Shown piece after piece: positions 1 to 11,890 of a stretch of 64,000 nucleotides of DNA. Origin of the DNA: Gnetum montanum. Taxonomy: Eukaryota; Streptophyta; Gnetopsida; Gnetales; Gnetaceae. The DNA lies in assembly GCA_015680685.1 (NCBI GenBank), contig MNCI01009202.1:61270-125269 (forward strand), in the 5' to 3' direction. The number at the start of each line of letters is the position of its first letter. The stretch's first letter is position 1. The position numbers and the translations under genes were made by a program. Below the pieces are notes generated by a model, which saw only the letters and a list, made by a program, of their open reading frames with translations, had not been told where the DNA came from and did not search any database.

Positions 1-644
1 CTTTCCTCAAAGAACTCATGGCCTGGGTAGTTGTTTAATAGTGCATAATATCTTTCTAAGGCCATGTCCAAGCATTCGTGTTGCTCTTGTTTTCATTCTT
101 GGATTTGTCTCCTCAAGGATGACACTCTTGCATAAGTTTGATATCTTTTGTTGAAGAGCTCTACCATTGTTGGCCAACATCGAATTGATTTTGGTTTTGA
201 AGACCTATACCATACTTTTGCATGGCCAACGAGTGTCATAGAAAAGAGCTTAAGTTTTTCTCATCTATTATCAATGTTGTTCCATGCACAGGCATCATGG
301 AAGGCTTGCAAATGTTGTTGCGGATCTAAATCATAGCCTCCTAAAAACTTATGAAAGTTGTTTAAATCGAGCCTAGGTCGACAGCTCTCTTTGCGATGCC
401 TACAGGATATTTGAATAGCCTCTTGTATATGCGTTAGGCTCTTAGTGGCTAGTAGGGGTTCTTCGTCACTAGGTAGGCTATGCATTCATGAGTTGGGACG
501 ATGTTGTCTTCGTTTATGTTTATAGGAAACCCCTACATCAGATTGGGTACTCCAAACTTCATCTTCATCATCATATATTTCATTGGTTCTCCAATGAATT
601 GCCTTACTAGTTGTTACATTATCATAGTTTTGTGAGAGATACAT
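1..644 (-). pseudogene. gag (N-terminal part) of element A, broken
   Basis: Start codon at 644-642 on the minus strand, about 125 bases inside the primer binding site. The frame reads through WRTNE..DEDEVWSTQ, LDLNNFHKFLGGYDLDP and a core with W, Y and hydrophobic spacing typical of Ty3 gag (retrotransposon gag family), ending near MALERYYALL at the window edge. The same residues occur in the gag of element B at 36277-37445. In-frame stops lie just before 485, near 258 and further down, so it is not translatable. It would have formed the virus-like particle. Confidence in gag identity rests on the alignment with B and on its place next to LTR and PBS. Confidence 0.8.
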
Positions 645-768
645 GGTTGTAACTTTGTGTGTGATTTAATTACAGTTATTATTATTATTTTCTTTTCTGA
701 AAGATATATCATTAATACTTTGTTACAACGATCTTGTATGATGTAACTAATCTAAATAACTAGCACCA

Positions 769-786
769 TCCTCAGCAACGGTGCCA
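769..786 (-). other. Primer binding site (tRNA-Asp-like) of element A
   Basis: On the minus strand this reads TGGCACCGTTGCTGAGGA, one base from the LTR end. The plant tRNA-Asp site is TGGCGCCGTTGCCGGGGA, so 15 of 18 bases agree; the differences are G-to-A or C-to-T changes. Confidence 0.8.
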
Positions 787-787
787 A

Positions 788-1681
788 TGATGAGTGGCGA
801 AGTACCCCTACACTCAACCATATGAATACAAGCATTTCACGCACAATCCGGTTGAACTCCGCAGACAGGCTAGTTATGGTATCTAGATAGTTACTCACCG
901 ATCGCAGTTCACTGTCTTCCCACTTGGACTAGCATTTGCTTTGTCACGTATGGTTTAGTCCAGAGTGAGGTGTATGATGTGTTTCTAAACTAATGCTACT
1001 CCTTGAGGTGATGGAAAATAATCTTAGTTAAGCTAGGAGGGCAAAAGTAGAGAGAGAGCTATACTAAGAGGAGATAGGGTGAGAGAATCTACGCTAGCCT
1101 AAGTGCAATGAGCATCCGTTCCTTAATTATCCATACACATCTTGGACCTCGTGCACAACTACCCTTGGGATTACCAAGCATGTGGCCTAGGTACACTACT
1201 AGGATATCAAGTAGTCACACTTAAAAGCTCGTGATTAAGTTGTACTCATTCTGCATTTAAGGAAGTTAGGGTGAAGAGATATTAACTACAAAAGCAATAA
1301 ATAGCAATAACAATTAAATAATTAAACTAAGTGAATGATGCAATGATCAAGTAATCTCGATCTTTATTTCTGGTCATGTGTGTGTCCAAGTACGTCACAC
1401 TTGAATAAAGGATGTCGTACAATTACAACCATCACATTGTGGGTATACACTGGGAGAAAGGGTTGAGAGGAAAAATGACAAAAAGGCTCTACTCTAAACT
1501 TGATTCCTAAAACTAACTAAAAAGCTCCCTTCCCGTGTGCTTACATGTGTATTTATAGGCCCATGTAGGAACCATGTTATCTTTGATCCAATATCATTGT
1601 TGGGTGTGATATTGCATACTCGATATGGCATATTCAATATTGTGGGTCTGATATCGCAACCAGATGAATCACGATTCATCA
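788..1681 (-). repeat. 5' LTR of element A
   Basis: About 894 bp. On the plus strand it begins TGATGAGTGGCG and ends GATTCATCA, the reverse of the B-family LTR. A TATA box (TATTTATA on plus) lies at 1549-1556, upstream of which (1580-1665) sits a cluster of GATAT(C/T) palindromes, as in the other LTRs of the family. Conserved blocks about AATAAAGATCGAG and the inner TTGGTAATCC-type motif match the LTRs of B and C. Confidence 0.85.
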
Positions 1682-2714
1682 ATAAGCATGCAATTTTGAT
1701 CATTTGTAAGTGAGCTTTGGATTTTGATATCTAATATGAAGAATGTGCTATAAAGTTCTATGTTTTATCAAGTTATATAATCTTCAATTGATTTTTTAGA
1801 AATCTAAGTGGAAAATTATTAGTCCTCTTAGTTCCATTAAGCATATGGAATCTAATTCTACAACTTTTGATTTTTGTATATGTGTTTTTGGTATTAACTT
1901 TATGAAATCAACCTTCTCAATTATAAAAAGGAATTGGTATTACAAGCATGAGAAAATATTTACATTGAGCCAATTACATATTATAATTTTTCTAATTCTT
2001 ACAACTTTTGCCATTGTGAAGAACATTTGTTTAGTGCTTGTCCTTTTTTGCTCTAGAAAAAATATTTTAAAGTAAAAAAATGTTGAAGTTGAAATTACAA
2101 AAATAATAGGAAGTTGAAGATATGAAAATTAAAGTTAATATCAATGATAAGAATGATCAAATGATTATAAAGAATTAACAAAAACCAAAACGTCCTAGGT
2201 ATATTCTAGTGAGTATTAGTGAAAGTATTAAGGAGTCTAAACAAATAGCTTGTAAGGCAAATCCTTGTTTAGCAAAAATACTATGAACTAAAAGATTAAA
2301 GCATGTTGCCAAAAAGGTTATAGTTGATGGTAAAGATTCTCTACATAAGATTAATAACAAGCGACGAAGTGAAGATCCTCCACCAATGTTACCACTTTCT
2401 TGTTTTGAAGCAAATATTGGTATTAAGCCACAACTCTCTATTTTAAATCCTTGTGCTATTTTAAGTTCAATCATGTATGTTAAAAAGTGATATAAATTTT
2501 GTTAAGACCAGAATCTTCTTCCTTACCAACAATTATTTTTTTTCATTTATTTTTTCAAAGTTTCATTTGTAAAGTTGTACACTTGAGTGTTCTAAAACTG
2601 GAAAATCTTTTATTATGATGTCTACTTAGTGTCAAACTTGTGATGTACTCTAAATTTTCTTTACCCACTATTAATATCCTTTTGGGGTCCACCACCTAGA
2701 AAATTGTCTATATG
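1682..2714. other. Intergenic, possible eroded coding remnant
   Basis: AT-rich DNA without an intact gene. On the plus strand, 2187-2475 has about 95 codons with a single stop and ordinary amino-acid composition (KRPRYILVSISESIKESKQ, then DPPPMLPLSCFEANIG). It might be the remnant of a transposon or host ORF; I do not recognise it. The opposite-strand ORF across the same bases is probably its shadow. Confidence 0.25.
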
Positions 2715-3739
2715 TGATGAGAGCAATTACTCTAGCAATTATTCTAATTATTAGAGTAGTTACTCTAGCGGTTACTCTAGCAATTACTTGAATTATTAAA
2801 GTGGTTACTCTAGCGGTTACTCTAATAGCTACTCTAATTATTAGAGTGGTTACTCTAGCAGTTACTTTTGCAGTTATTCTAATTATTAGAGCGGTTACTC
2901 TAATTATTAGAGTGGTTACTCTAGCAGTTACTTTTGCAATTATTCTAATTATTAGAGCGGTTACTCTAATTATTACAGTAGTTACTCCCAAGACTATAAA
3001 TACAATGCCCAGGCGCACAATTGGGAAGAAGTTTTTTAGCAGTTAAGTAGCGAAACTCTTGCAATCTATTTGAAAGTTAGAGTATTTTCCAAGTGCCCGC
3101 AGCTACAGGTCTAAGTGTGGATGGATCTTTATTCAAGCATTGATGTATCTAAGCACACCAATGTGTTGGCAATAAAGATGAGCTCTTTGATTCATCCTTG
3201 CAGCACTTGAGATTTGTTTTCTTACACATTTTTTTTTTATTTTCTTATGCATTTATTTTATTTTATGCACTTTACATTTATGTTATTAGCACAACAATTC
3301 ATTTTGAACAATTAATAAAATTGTTAAATTACACAACCACGACCACTTCGAGCATGCGTGTAATGCTTGGTAACCTAGTAATGATTACAGTTAGTGTTGC
3401 ACTGATTCAGGATGTGTAAGACAAATGGGAACGGATGTTGGTGTTAGGATTAGTTAAAACTTAGTTAATGAGTAGTTAAGTTAAATTAGTCACTTAGTTA
3501 CCTCTCTCCTTTCCTACTAGTGCAGGATATAAAAACATAAAAGCTATAAAAATCATACGCCTCAAGCTTACTTAACCATACAATCGTGACATATAGGTAT
3601 GCTTGGGAAGATAACGATCAACCAACCCGTCATTATTCTACAAGGGCGCATAAGTACTTAGTCCTTGGAATTCAACCAGATCATGCGTGAAACGCTCGTA
3701 TTCGTATGATTGAGCATAGGGGTGCCTCACCACTCATCA
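2715..3739 (+). mobile_element. Solo LTR of the Athila-like family
   Basis: Starts TGATGAGAGC and ends CACCACTCATCA, the same 3' terminus as the LTRs of B. It is flanked by a perfect 5-bp duplication, ATATG at 2710-2714 and 3740-3744. Neither a primer site nor a polypurine tract adjoins it, so it is a solo LTR left by recombination between two LTRs. It contains a TATA box (TATAAATA, 2995-3002) with a palindromic tandem array just upstream. At 1025 bp it is longer than the other family LTRs (747-894 bp), owing to the array. Confidence 0.85.
2720..2985 (+). repeat. Short tandem/palindromic array in the U3 of the solo LTR
   Basis: Reiterated GTTACTCTAGCR units alternate with the hairpin CTCTAATTATTAGAG (7-bp arms around one base). 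The last two periods are about 66 bp each (2848-2913 and 2914-2979) and almost identical. It ends about 10 bases before the TATA box. The open frames that cross it on both strands (VTLIIRV-type repeats) are products of the repeat, not genes. Confidence 0.75.
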
Positions 3740-3744
3740 ATATG

Positions 3745-4537
3745 TCTTAATATATATGGCAATAATTTAACTTATTATTTATAAAATATTATAACAAGCC
3801 TTTCAAACAACTTATACTTGGTCAATTCTAATTAAGTTTCTTAAAATATGTAAATATGATTATCTTAGAAAAAGGATTGAATGAAAGTGAGAAGATGAAA
3901 GTTGAACCTGAAATCTTTCAATTAAATTTCAACATTACTTAATTTGCAAATTACTAGATCACGTAATCTTTAAAAAATTAGGTAAAAATGATGAAATAGA
4001 ATTAAAAAGGAATGTAGAAAGAATAAGATTAAATATTGTTGGAATATATTAAAAGTTGTTGGAAACCCAAAATAATTGTAGTTAAGAAGGAATGTTGAGA
4101 AAGTGTAAGATTAAAGGTTGTAGGAATCCCAAAATAATTATAATTATGAAAAAAGAATACAAGTGTAGGAATCCCGAATAATTGTAATATAGCTGTACCC
4201 TAAGATACATAATCCACCATTGCCCACCAAATTAAAAATAGCTAAAAAATGTTGCAGATAATTCAGACAATAGCCAAAATTGAATTAATCATATAAACAG
4301 ATGTCCCGTTTTCAGTTACTTATCATTAACTCAATAAGAGAGACGATTTACTTTACTTTGGAAAACAGCAAATGTATTAGATGATCACTCATAGGTGACC
4401 GATTCCATTGGATTGAAGAATATAAAATATGGTTTTACTTGGCAAAAATTAAAAAATTAAAAAAGTTAACGACTAATATAAAACATAAATAACCAAATAT
4501 AACAACCCCTAAATATTAAGCATCCTCGGAAATCAAA
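3745..4537. other. AT-rich intergenic DNA
   Basis: No ORF, RNA gene or repeat boundary that I can support. A short diverged duplication (AGTTGTTGGAAACCC / AGGTTGTAGGAATCCC, followed by AAAATAATTGTA-type text) recurs three times between 4035 and 4190. Confidence 0.4.
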
Positions 4538-6280
4538 TTAAAAGAGGTTACCTGTTAATCTTCTCTTAAGCAGTGGCAGAGGATCACTGAAACTCCTGAT
4601 TTTCCTCCGCGCACTTCTGGATGAAGACCGTCGTGGTTGTGAAGGCAGAGTGGAAGAATTAGCACAGCACAGCCCGTCTTTCATACTTGTAATGGAACTG
4701 CCAAGCTCTTCTCTGAAACCTCGGAAATTGAATGCCATCCGGATCACAAAATCAAACAAGAGTGGCAGCAGAGCCAGAATCTCATAGTACCCAGAAACAG
4801 GATTATGATCCTAAAACAGGGCTCTCGGGGCCTGTGCAAAGGATGCCACAATGCGGACTGATCCTACACTGATCAGCACATTCAAGTATTTCATTCTGAG
4901 CTTAGAACCAATGAGATAGCGTTCCAGACTCACGAATCCCAGCAACATGTCTAATGTAAGAAAAATGACTACCAGAACTGACAGAGTCATTGCCACAGCA
5001 TTGAGCACCACAAACCACTGCAAATGCTTGTTGCCTTGCAGATTTGGCTTCCTTGAAGAATCTGTTCCTCCTGGCACAGAAAGCACGCCCTGATAGCTAA
5101 TTGTTGCCAGCAAAACTGCTGTGACTGATAGCCATGTAAAGCTGATGCTGATTTCTTGCTTGCGTTTCCTGTCTTGCTGTTTATCTGCCATTTTATCCAC
5201 TTTTTCTGAGCAGGGTTTTCTGCTTTTGAAATCCTTGGCAGCCCATTCACAAATTTACCCAGCGCCTGCAAGCAAAATGAGTCAAATTTCCGATTTACTT
5301 CATTTTAAGAAAAAGAAAGTCCAACAGCAGGGCAGCAAGCCAGGGAAATAGAGCCCGGATGGGGGAATTTAGATATCAGAGATTAATAAAATCAAAAGGG
5401 GATTACATTTTCGTCCACGTTTGTAGCCTTGTCGATGAAGGTTTCGCCGTTCTGATCAGCGGGCAGTGCCAAATATTCCCACCCTTTCTGCTTGAGCAGA
5501 TGTCAACTTATCTTCTCGTTTTTGTGTTCCACAGCGATGTGCAGGGCATTTCTTCTCTGCTTGTCTACCATGAACAACAGCTGTGGAAATTGCTGCAGAA
5601 GCAACATGAGAGCATCCAAATTGCCTCTCCTGGCGGCTATATGGATTGGCTAATCTCCCGCACTGTCTGGACTGAAAGCTAATTTTTCCAGCTTATCACG
5701 CTTTTCAAGCTCAATGATTGTCTCCAGTGTTCCTGCGTCATCCAAACCCAAAACCAAACACTGCTGAATTCGGAGGCTTCCGAGATATTTCAGGCAAACA
5801 TTGTCGTGGGGAATGAAATCAGGCGATTATATTGCTGTGGGTGCCCAGGAACAGAGTCAAACACGTACCAGGAACGCCACTCTGTACTGCAGCATGGAAA
5901 CAGCCGCGGTGATAGTTGTCAGGACGAGGGATGGATTGTGCTGGTACCTGATAATTCCAGAGCTTCCGGGTCATGGAGGAATCACCATTTTCACAGGCTA
6001 CTAGAAGTGGCTACTTTCCCATACAGGTTGCCTGAAACGCAAGATCGGGCGTCTCCTCGAGCAGCTTTTTTGCAGTATCTCCGTCACGCAACAGCACAGC
6101 GAAATGCAGAGGTCTATGATCTTGAGTGCCTGAGAGCTCAGACTCTGGCTTTCCCATGCTCCAGCTCCTGATTCTATGAACAACATCACTATTATTATGA
6201 TTCAAAACGGGGACGTCGGGTCGCTCTTTTTGTACAATGGTATCATACATAGCGTACCGCGATTCTGCCAGTATTCGCAA
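4538..6280 (-). pseudogene. Ankyrin-repeat / PGG-domain membrane protein, pseudogene 1
   Basis: Minus strand, start codon at 6280. Residues 1-89 are open and hold an ankyrin-type helix pair (HRPLHFAVLLRDGD...KLLEE); a TAG at 6013-6011 ends that frame. Broken ankyrin sequence continues to about 5400. A second exon begins at 5265 after a good acceptor (TTTTGCTTGCAG) and encodes ALGKFVNGLPRISKAENPAQK. A 13-base deletion relative to pseudogene 2 shifts the frame there, after which comes the PGG domain: a membrane helix (WLSVTAVLLATISYQGV) followed by S-V-P-G-G and three more membrane segments. A further stop lies at 4813-4811. Families with this order (ACD6/ITN1-like) are four-helix plasma-membrane proteins in plant defence and stress signalling; that role is by family only. 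Three separate breaks make this a pseudogene. Confidence 0.8.
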
Positions 6281-6407
6281 GAAGCCTGAAATTGCTATGG
6301 CAGTAACTTGATCTCTGAAGATTTTAAAGGAGCCAGAATACAGTGCTTAGGTTCTGCGTATGTTCCGTTTATGCAAAAAGTTTAACAGAGCTTACCAGTA
6401 CCATTAC

Positions 6408-6815
6408 CACATTATTATTAAATGCAAGTTGAACCTGAAACCACAGCTCATTATTATTCAAGTCAAGTCTACAACTGGATCATGAAAGTGCGAGGAAACA
6501 GTAATGCAAGGAACCGATCTCTATTGTGAATAAAATATTTTAATTAAATATTTTTTATTTTTTTCATATTTTACCTTTATTATATATTTTTTAATTTAAA
6601 TTAAATTAAAAATTTCCACGGAGAATCTTACGTACTTCTGAAAGATGAAAATTTTATGCCCGATGCATAGGGTCCCACCCAGCAGATGTGTCCCACCGAC
6701 CAGAAGAAACGACATTATTATTAACTGCAAGTTGAACCTGAAACCACACGACAGCACATACAGCTGAATCACGAAAGTGCAGGGAACCGATCTCTGTTGT
6801 ACGCTGATACTGGAG
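6408..6815. repeat. Diverged direct duplication upstream of ankyrin pseudogene 1
   Basis: The block from CATTATTATTAAATGCAAG (about 6408-6520) recurs as CATTATTATTAACTGCAAG (about 6712-6805). Both continue TTGAACCTGAAACCACA and, later, GGAACCGATCTCTRTTGT. The pair lies 130-530 bp upstream of the minus-strand start codon, where the promoter would be. Between the copies is an AT-rich stretch (6530-6620). Confidence 0.6.
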
Positions 6816-8705
6816 CAACAAAAAGGTTTCGATGTAAGTGCTAAACCTCAGGGCAAATTTGGTCTTTGAAAGAGATTTGTAAAAAGTTTACGAACCCGGA
6901 TGCATTGATGCTTTGATAATTTAGGGCATAATACTGTGTAAACAAATAATGAAGGATCAAGGATGGCATCTTGTAGATTCCAGGATTTGGGAGTAGAAAA
7001 ATACAATCACTGCCATGCAAAACGACCAACAACTAAAGTCTCACAAATGCCTTTGTCAAGCTTCACGATAAGGACGAGAGATTTCCGATGAAGGTGTATT
7101 CTTATTAATTTTCCAAAACTATCCATCTTGCTTCAACGCAACCTACCAAAGAATGCAATAGGAAAAATGTAGAAGGAAATGAAAATTTTATTTTATTGTT
7201 GTGGAATTGGGGTTGTTTTTCTGTATTATCTATGGCTTAGAGCCAATTCAACATTATCACCACAATTAGGCCTATACTTGACTAGAAGGGATGACCAATC
7301 ACTTTCATGTCTTGCTTCACTTAGCACCCAATACTTGCCACAACTCTATACTAGCACAACCTCTAATTTCCATGTATAGATACCTTAGGTCAAATGCCCA
7401 AAGGTCACCATAAGAGACATGTTTGTTATTACGTGTCTTTTTAGGTCTAATTACAACTTGCTTTTTTGAGCGTTATTAAGTAATGCCATCTTTGTTATGA
7501 AATGATACCATTTGGAAATGAAGACATGACAGATATGACAGCTTTTAGAAAAATATACATAGACTCTACAAATTGACCAAACAACAATGTGGGAAATAGA
7601 AACAAATCATACAAGTTTTTTGGTACAACATTTTAACGATGTCTCAAATGGATAGTCACAATGCAATAAAGAAACACATGCAACTCATCTTCAATGGCTC
7701 ATGACTTACACAACCTACAGTTGAACTCTTTTTAAGGGAGTTGAATCTATCTTCCACTTTTAATTCTAATATGATGTAAACTTAAGCTAAGCTTTTTGAT
7801 GATACTTTGATGCTTGATTAAAATAGCAACTAAGAGATAGTGAGCTTCTATATCTAGTTTATTGTTTCTTGCCTTCTACATTACACCACAACTATGTTAA
7901 AACCTTATGCTTAACTAGTTGGTGAATATGATTAAGATTTAGCTACACTTCCTCCTAAGAGATATTCCATTTTCTAAACTATTACATTCCCTAAAAATAC
8001 CATTTATAGTTTCATGAAAACCTTAAGAAGTGCTTTTGATAATTTGTCTTCCCTTGGGATATGCAAGCTATGAGTATATGTAATGATAAATCACATTTAC
8101 ATTGAGTAATGATAAATCAATAAAGATACTTAAGAGAGCTAGAGAAAGTAGACAATCTTGCTTAACTCTAATTTTGCTCTAGAATTAAATTTTTTTTCTT
8201 TGAATTATTACTTGTAATTTAAATAATAACTTCCGCACATAATCCTTGAGTTGCTACAACTAATTCTAAACCAAGGTCAATTTTAATTATAGTTTTAGTT
8301 TTGTATAATTCTAAAAAAATCCTTATGTTGTATATGAAAAAATTTTAATTTGCAGCAAAAATTCTACATGATGATGGCAAGACTCCACTAAATATTTTCT
8401 AACTTTAAGTCTTTAAGAAATTCAACATCTTCATAAGAAAATAAAAGCAAATCAATTTAAAATGATGAAGATTGAAGAAATCTAGCAAGGCCATTGTAGA
8501 TGAACAGATAAAAATTTTATGTCTATTCTAACAGTTATTGATTCATCTTATTAATAATGCTAATTGTAGAATGTCATGTCCAGTTATGATCTTCAACAAT
8601 ATCCAAATTGCCAACATTATGTTACCACTCACTAATTTCTATTTTTCATGAACCTATCCTTTCATTAAAATCTCCACAAATAAATATTTAGCCTTTTGCT
8701 AAAAA
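6816..8705. other. Intergenic DNA without recognisable genes
   Basis: AT-rich, all frames closed at short intervals. I see no LTR ends, tRNA or coding similarity. Confidence 0.4.
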
Positions 8706-9014
8706 TTATATAATATCTTTGCCTAAGAACTAGAAAGAATAATCACAAGATAACTCTATTAGAAAAAGTATGAATGTGTATCTCCTGACTCCATCTTTAT
8801 TTTCTTTAATTTTAAGTAAAGTAGGAAGTAGTGGTATTCTTTATTTTAATGTTGGTATGTCTACTTTGATGTATTAAGAGTTATAAGTATCTTTATTTGA
8901 AGAGAAGGATCTTAAAATATTAGGGATTGAGAAAATTGCTAAAATGAGCAAGAAAAGGCCAAGAGCCTTCATGTGTAGCTCATGCTCCAAGAGATAAAAT
9001 CCTCCACAAAAACG

Positions 9015-9077
9015 TATAAATAGCAATGAATCCCTCCCATTGTAACTTGCCTTGCATTTTGAGTTAAAGTGAATAAA
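9015..9077 (+). promoter_or_regulatory. LTR-type TATA box and poly(A) signal in the 3.5-kb repeat
   Basis: TATAAATA at 9015-9022 and AATAAA at 9072-9077; the same pair is kept in copy 2 (60169-60176 and shortly after). This close TATA-to-AATAAA spacing is what U3-R of a retrotransposon LTR shows. I could not find LTR termini, so the assignment stays tentative. Confidence 0.35.
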
Positions 9078-9824
9078 ATCTCTCCCTTGATTTAATTCTT
9101 GAGTGTTCTTGTATAAGATTTATATGCTTGGAAAACCTCTTTTAGCTTTTTTTCTTTTTCTTTTATTACATTCTTGAAGCATTGCTTGTTTAATTTGAGA
9201 AATAAATTCCCTTTCATGGGTTCTTCTCCCAAGTTCTTGCAAGCAATTCTCTAATAATCTCTTACATTTTCAAGAATTCTCACTTGTTTCTTACATGCAT
9301 GTTTCAATTTCATGTTCTCCAACTTATGAAGTTAATTACATGTCTTCTCATGTTAGTAATGAAGAATTAAAGAATTTAGAAGTAATGTTATATTCTATTT
9401 TATGGAATTTACTCTCTATTTACAAACTTAAGCTGATTTCACCCTTATTTCATATTCGTGTTGAAGGGGTTTAGTCCCTTCTGTTAATTTCATGTAAAAG
9501 CTCATAAATCTGTTTTCATGAGTTTGTTCCAAGCTTCTCTAACTTGTGAAAGTATTTTCTCATGTTTTTCTAATGTTCTTTAAAGCATTTGAAGTGAATT
9601 AAGTGAATATTCAAGAGTTCATGCATGTTTATGAGGGTTTTGTGCATTTTGTATATAAATGTTGAATTCAAGGCTCATTTGGTGTTTATCTTTTGATTCA
9701 AGCTTGTCTCACCATGTTTAGAGGATGTGTAGCATGTTTCTAACCTTTATTATTAAGTTTAGAGCATCATAGTTGCTCAGATTGCTTCTAAATTTATGTT
9801 TCAATGTCGTTCTCTATTTTCTAC

Positions 9825-10225
9825 ACAACCACGACTTCAACATGACTCATGGTAAATATAGAGATATTTCCAAGTAATCATAACTTCACCATAACCTGTG
9901 ATGAGCAACCACAAGTTATGGTCAGAGACCATAACTTGTTGTCAAAGATTTCTATAATCCTACAACTTGTTTCTTGTGGATCTAAATTTGAAGTATAAGA
10001 GGTACCATGAAGACCAAGATGTTTACCACAACTTGATTACAACTTGTGACTAGCTTATGGTTTACTCAAAGTTTACTTTTTTCTATGTCTTATAAACCAT
10101 GACCCATGGTGGGCTTGTGGTATAACAATACAACTTAACCATGACCTATGGTAAAATATCATGACTCGTGGAATTGCAAACCATAACTTCTCTATCACTC
10201 ATCGTCAATTTGTGGTAGCTAAAAT
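9825..10225. repeat. Cluster of imperfect ACCATGACYYATGGT palindromes
   Basis: Words such as CCATAACTTG, ACCATGACCCATGGT, ACCATGACCTATGGT and CCACAAGTTATGGT recur at irregular spacing. The cluster is kept in copy 2 (60975-61375), and a smaller one occurs at 52600-52820. No fixed period is visible. Confidence 0.5.
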
Positions 10226-11460
10226 TGACTAAGACAAAGTTGGAATTTCTAATACAACTAGGTCAGAGGGATCTTATTCTCCCACTAACCTTTTACATGC
10301 TCTATAGTATCATACAAGGTAGCATCTCTAGGGCCAAAATAGTATATGACAAGAAAAGCACAACTATATTAGCATAAGATTTTTAGCCAAATGTATTATT
10401 TATGATCATTAATTTTTTATAAAGCATATAATTTTCAAGATATTTTCTCACTAACATTGCAATGTTACTAGAAAGTCATATTCTTCTTCTGATTTTGTGT
10501 TTCTTACAATAAATTTAGTGAAATCAAAAACCACAATATTTATAGATTTAATGTCTTCCCAAGTTTCCACTAAACCAAAAACATCAAAGTTATCAAAGAA
10601 ATGAATGTTATTTAATTAAATAAATTTATTTGTAATTCTACCATTTATATTAATAAATTCACACCTTAAAGGGAGTATACATTTTTTTACAAAATTTTGA
10701 AATACTACTTATCTATACTTATTACCATGTTGCTAACATTCAGTTATTCTATAAAACCCTTTTCACGAGCCTTCTTAATCTTTTTTCATTGTTGAGTATT
10801 TTTTGCAAGTTCTTTTCAAGTAAAATCCTTGTTTATCCAAACTCTTTTTCCATTCTCATTTTTCTTCAAATGGCTTCTAAGTAAGAAAGTACTAAATTAT
10901 TATTATTATGATGTTAATGATAATGTAGTATTAGAATTTCATGTATAACATTAGATTTCCTTATGTAGTCTCATACCTTATATGAAATGATTGAGTCAAA
11001 TATGAAAAGTGATCAGCATTGAAACTTTAGGTTACATATGCTTTATTATTTTGAGGTTTGTTCATTATATAAAGTTGATAATGATATGTTACATATTATG
11101 CTTTGAAAGTTTGTAATAACAAATTTAAATGACATCATTACACTAATAAAAACAATTGTTACACAATAAGTAGATACCATTTTCTAATGCAATGCATGCC
11201 TTTCTAGTTGATGATGATATATTCTCTTCTTGCTTTGGAGAAATTATTATTAAGATGTCAATACAACTATAGGTGATTGATATGCTTGTTTGCTTGGTTT
11301 TATAGTTGTTTAATTTGTTTATCATTACAAATTTTTGTACATGATTTTGATTTTTCTACTAATGTATTTTGCATAATTTGTTGAATAAATCCTTTAGGTT
11401 TATATACACATAATAAAATATTAGTTTTAAATTTTAGTTTTAATAAAAATTATTTTATTT

Positions 11461-11601
11461 NNNNNNNNNNNNNNNNNNNNNNNNNNNNNNNNNNNNNNNN
11501 NNNNNNNNNNNNNNNNNNNNNNNNNNNNNNNNNNNNNNNNNNNNNNNNNNNNNNNNNNNNNNNNNNNNNNNNNNNNNNNNNNNNNNNNNNNNNNNNNNNN
11601 N
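11461..11601. other. Assembly gap (141 N)
   Basis: Run of N. By alignment to copy 2 the flanks correspond to 62618 and 63096, so about 477 bases are expected here rather than 141. Confidence 0.95.
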
Positions 11602-11890
11602 CAACATGTTATTAGAAGAAAGAAAGTAATAAATAAAATTTATAAGAAAAAAAATCAAATCAAAGAAAAGGAAAATGAAAAAAATATATTAAAAGATAAA
11701 AATACAAAGTGAAATAAAGGTAAACTTGAACATTTATTTCTTAATGTAACTAAATATTTTGTTTTCTAGATATATAGTATAAAAGAAGTCATACTATATA
11801 TTTGTTGTACAATAAAAGTTTCTTTGTGTATGTATTTCAATTTGAAGTAGAAAACACTTTAAGTACAATACTTGAAGTTATGAATGTCTA

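Larger units (their letters stand above)
1..1681 (-). mobile_element. Element A: Athila-like Ty3 LTR retrotransposon, 5' end only
   Basis: Read on the minus strand this is a 5' LTR (1681 to 788), a tRNA-Asp-like primer binding site, a leader and the start of gag, which runs off the window at base 1. The LTR ends (TGATGA..., ...CCACTCATCA on its sense strand) and the gag protein match element B, so A is a second member of that family. The base order LTR-PBS-gag shows that the rest of the element lies left of the window. The five bases after the LTR (ATAAG, 1682-1686) are its expected target duplication; the partner cannot be seen. Confidence 0.85.

Noticed and set aside
2715-3000. CRISPR-like or satellite array
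   Set aside because: Repeats are short, palindromic, without uniform spacers, and lie within an LTR of a plant element.
2671-3046. Overlapping open frames on both strands (VTLIIRV/VTALIIRI repeats) that look like hydrophobic proteins
   Set aside because: They are translations of the palindromic tandem array in the solo LTR.
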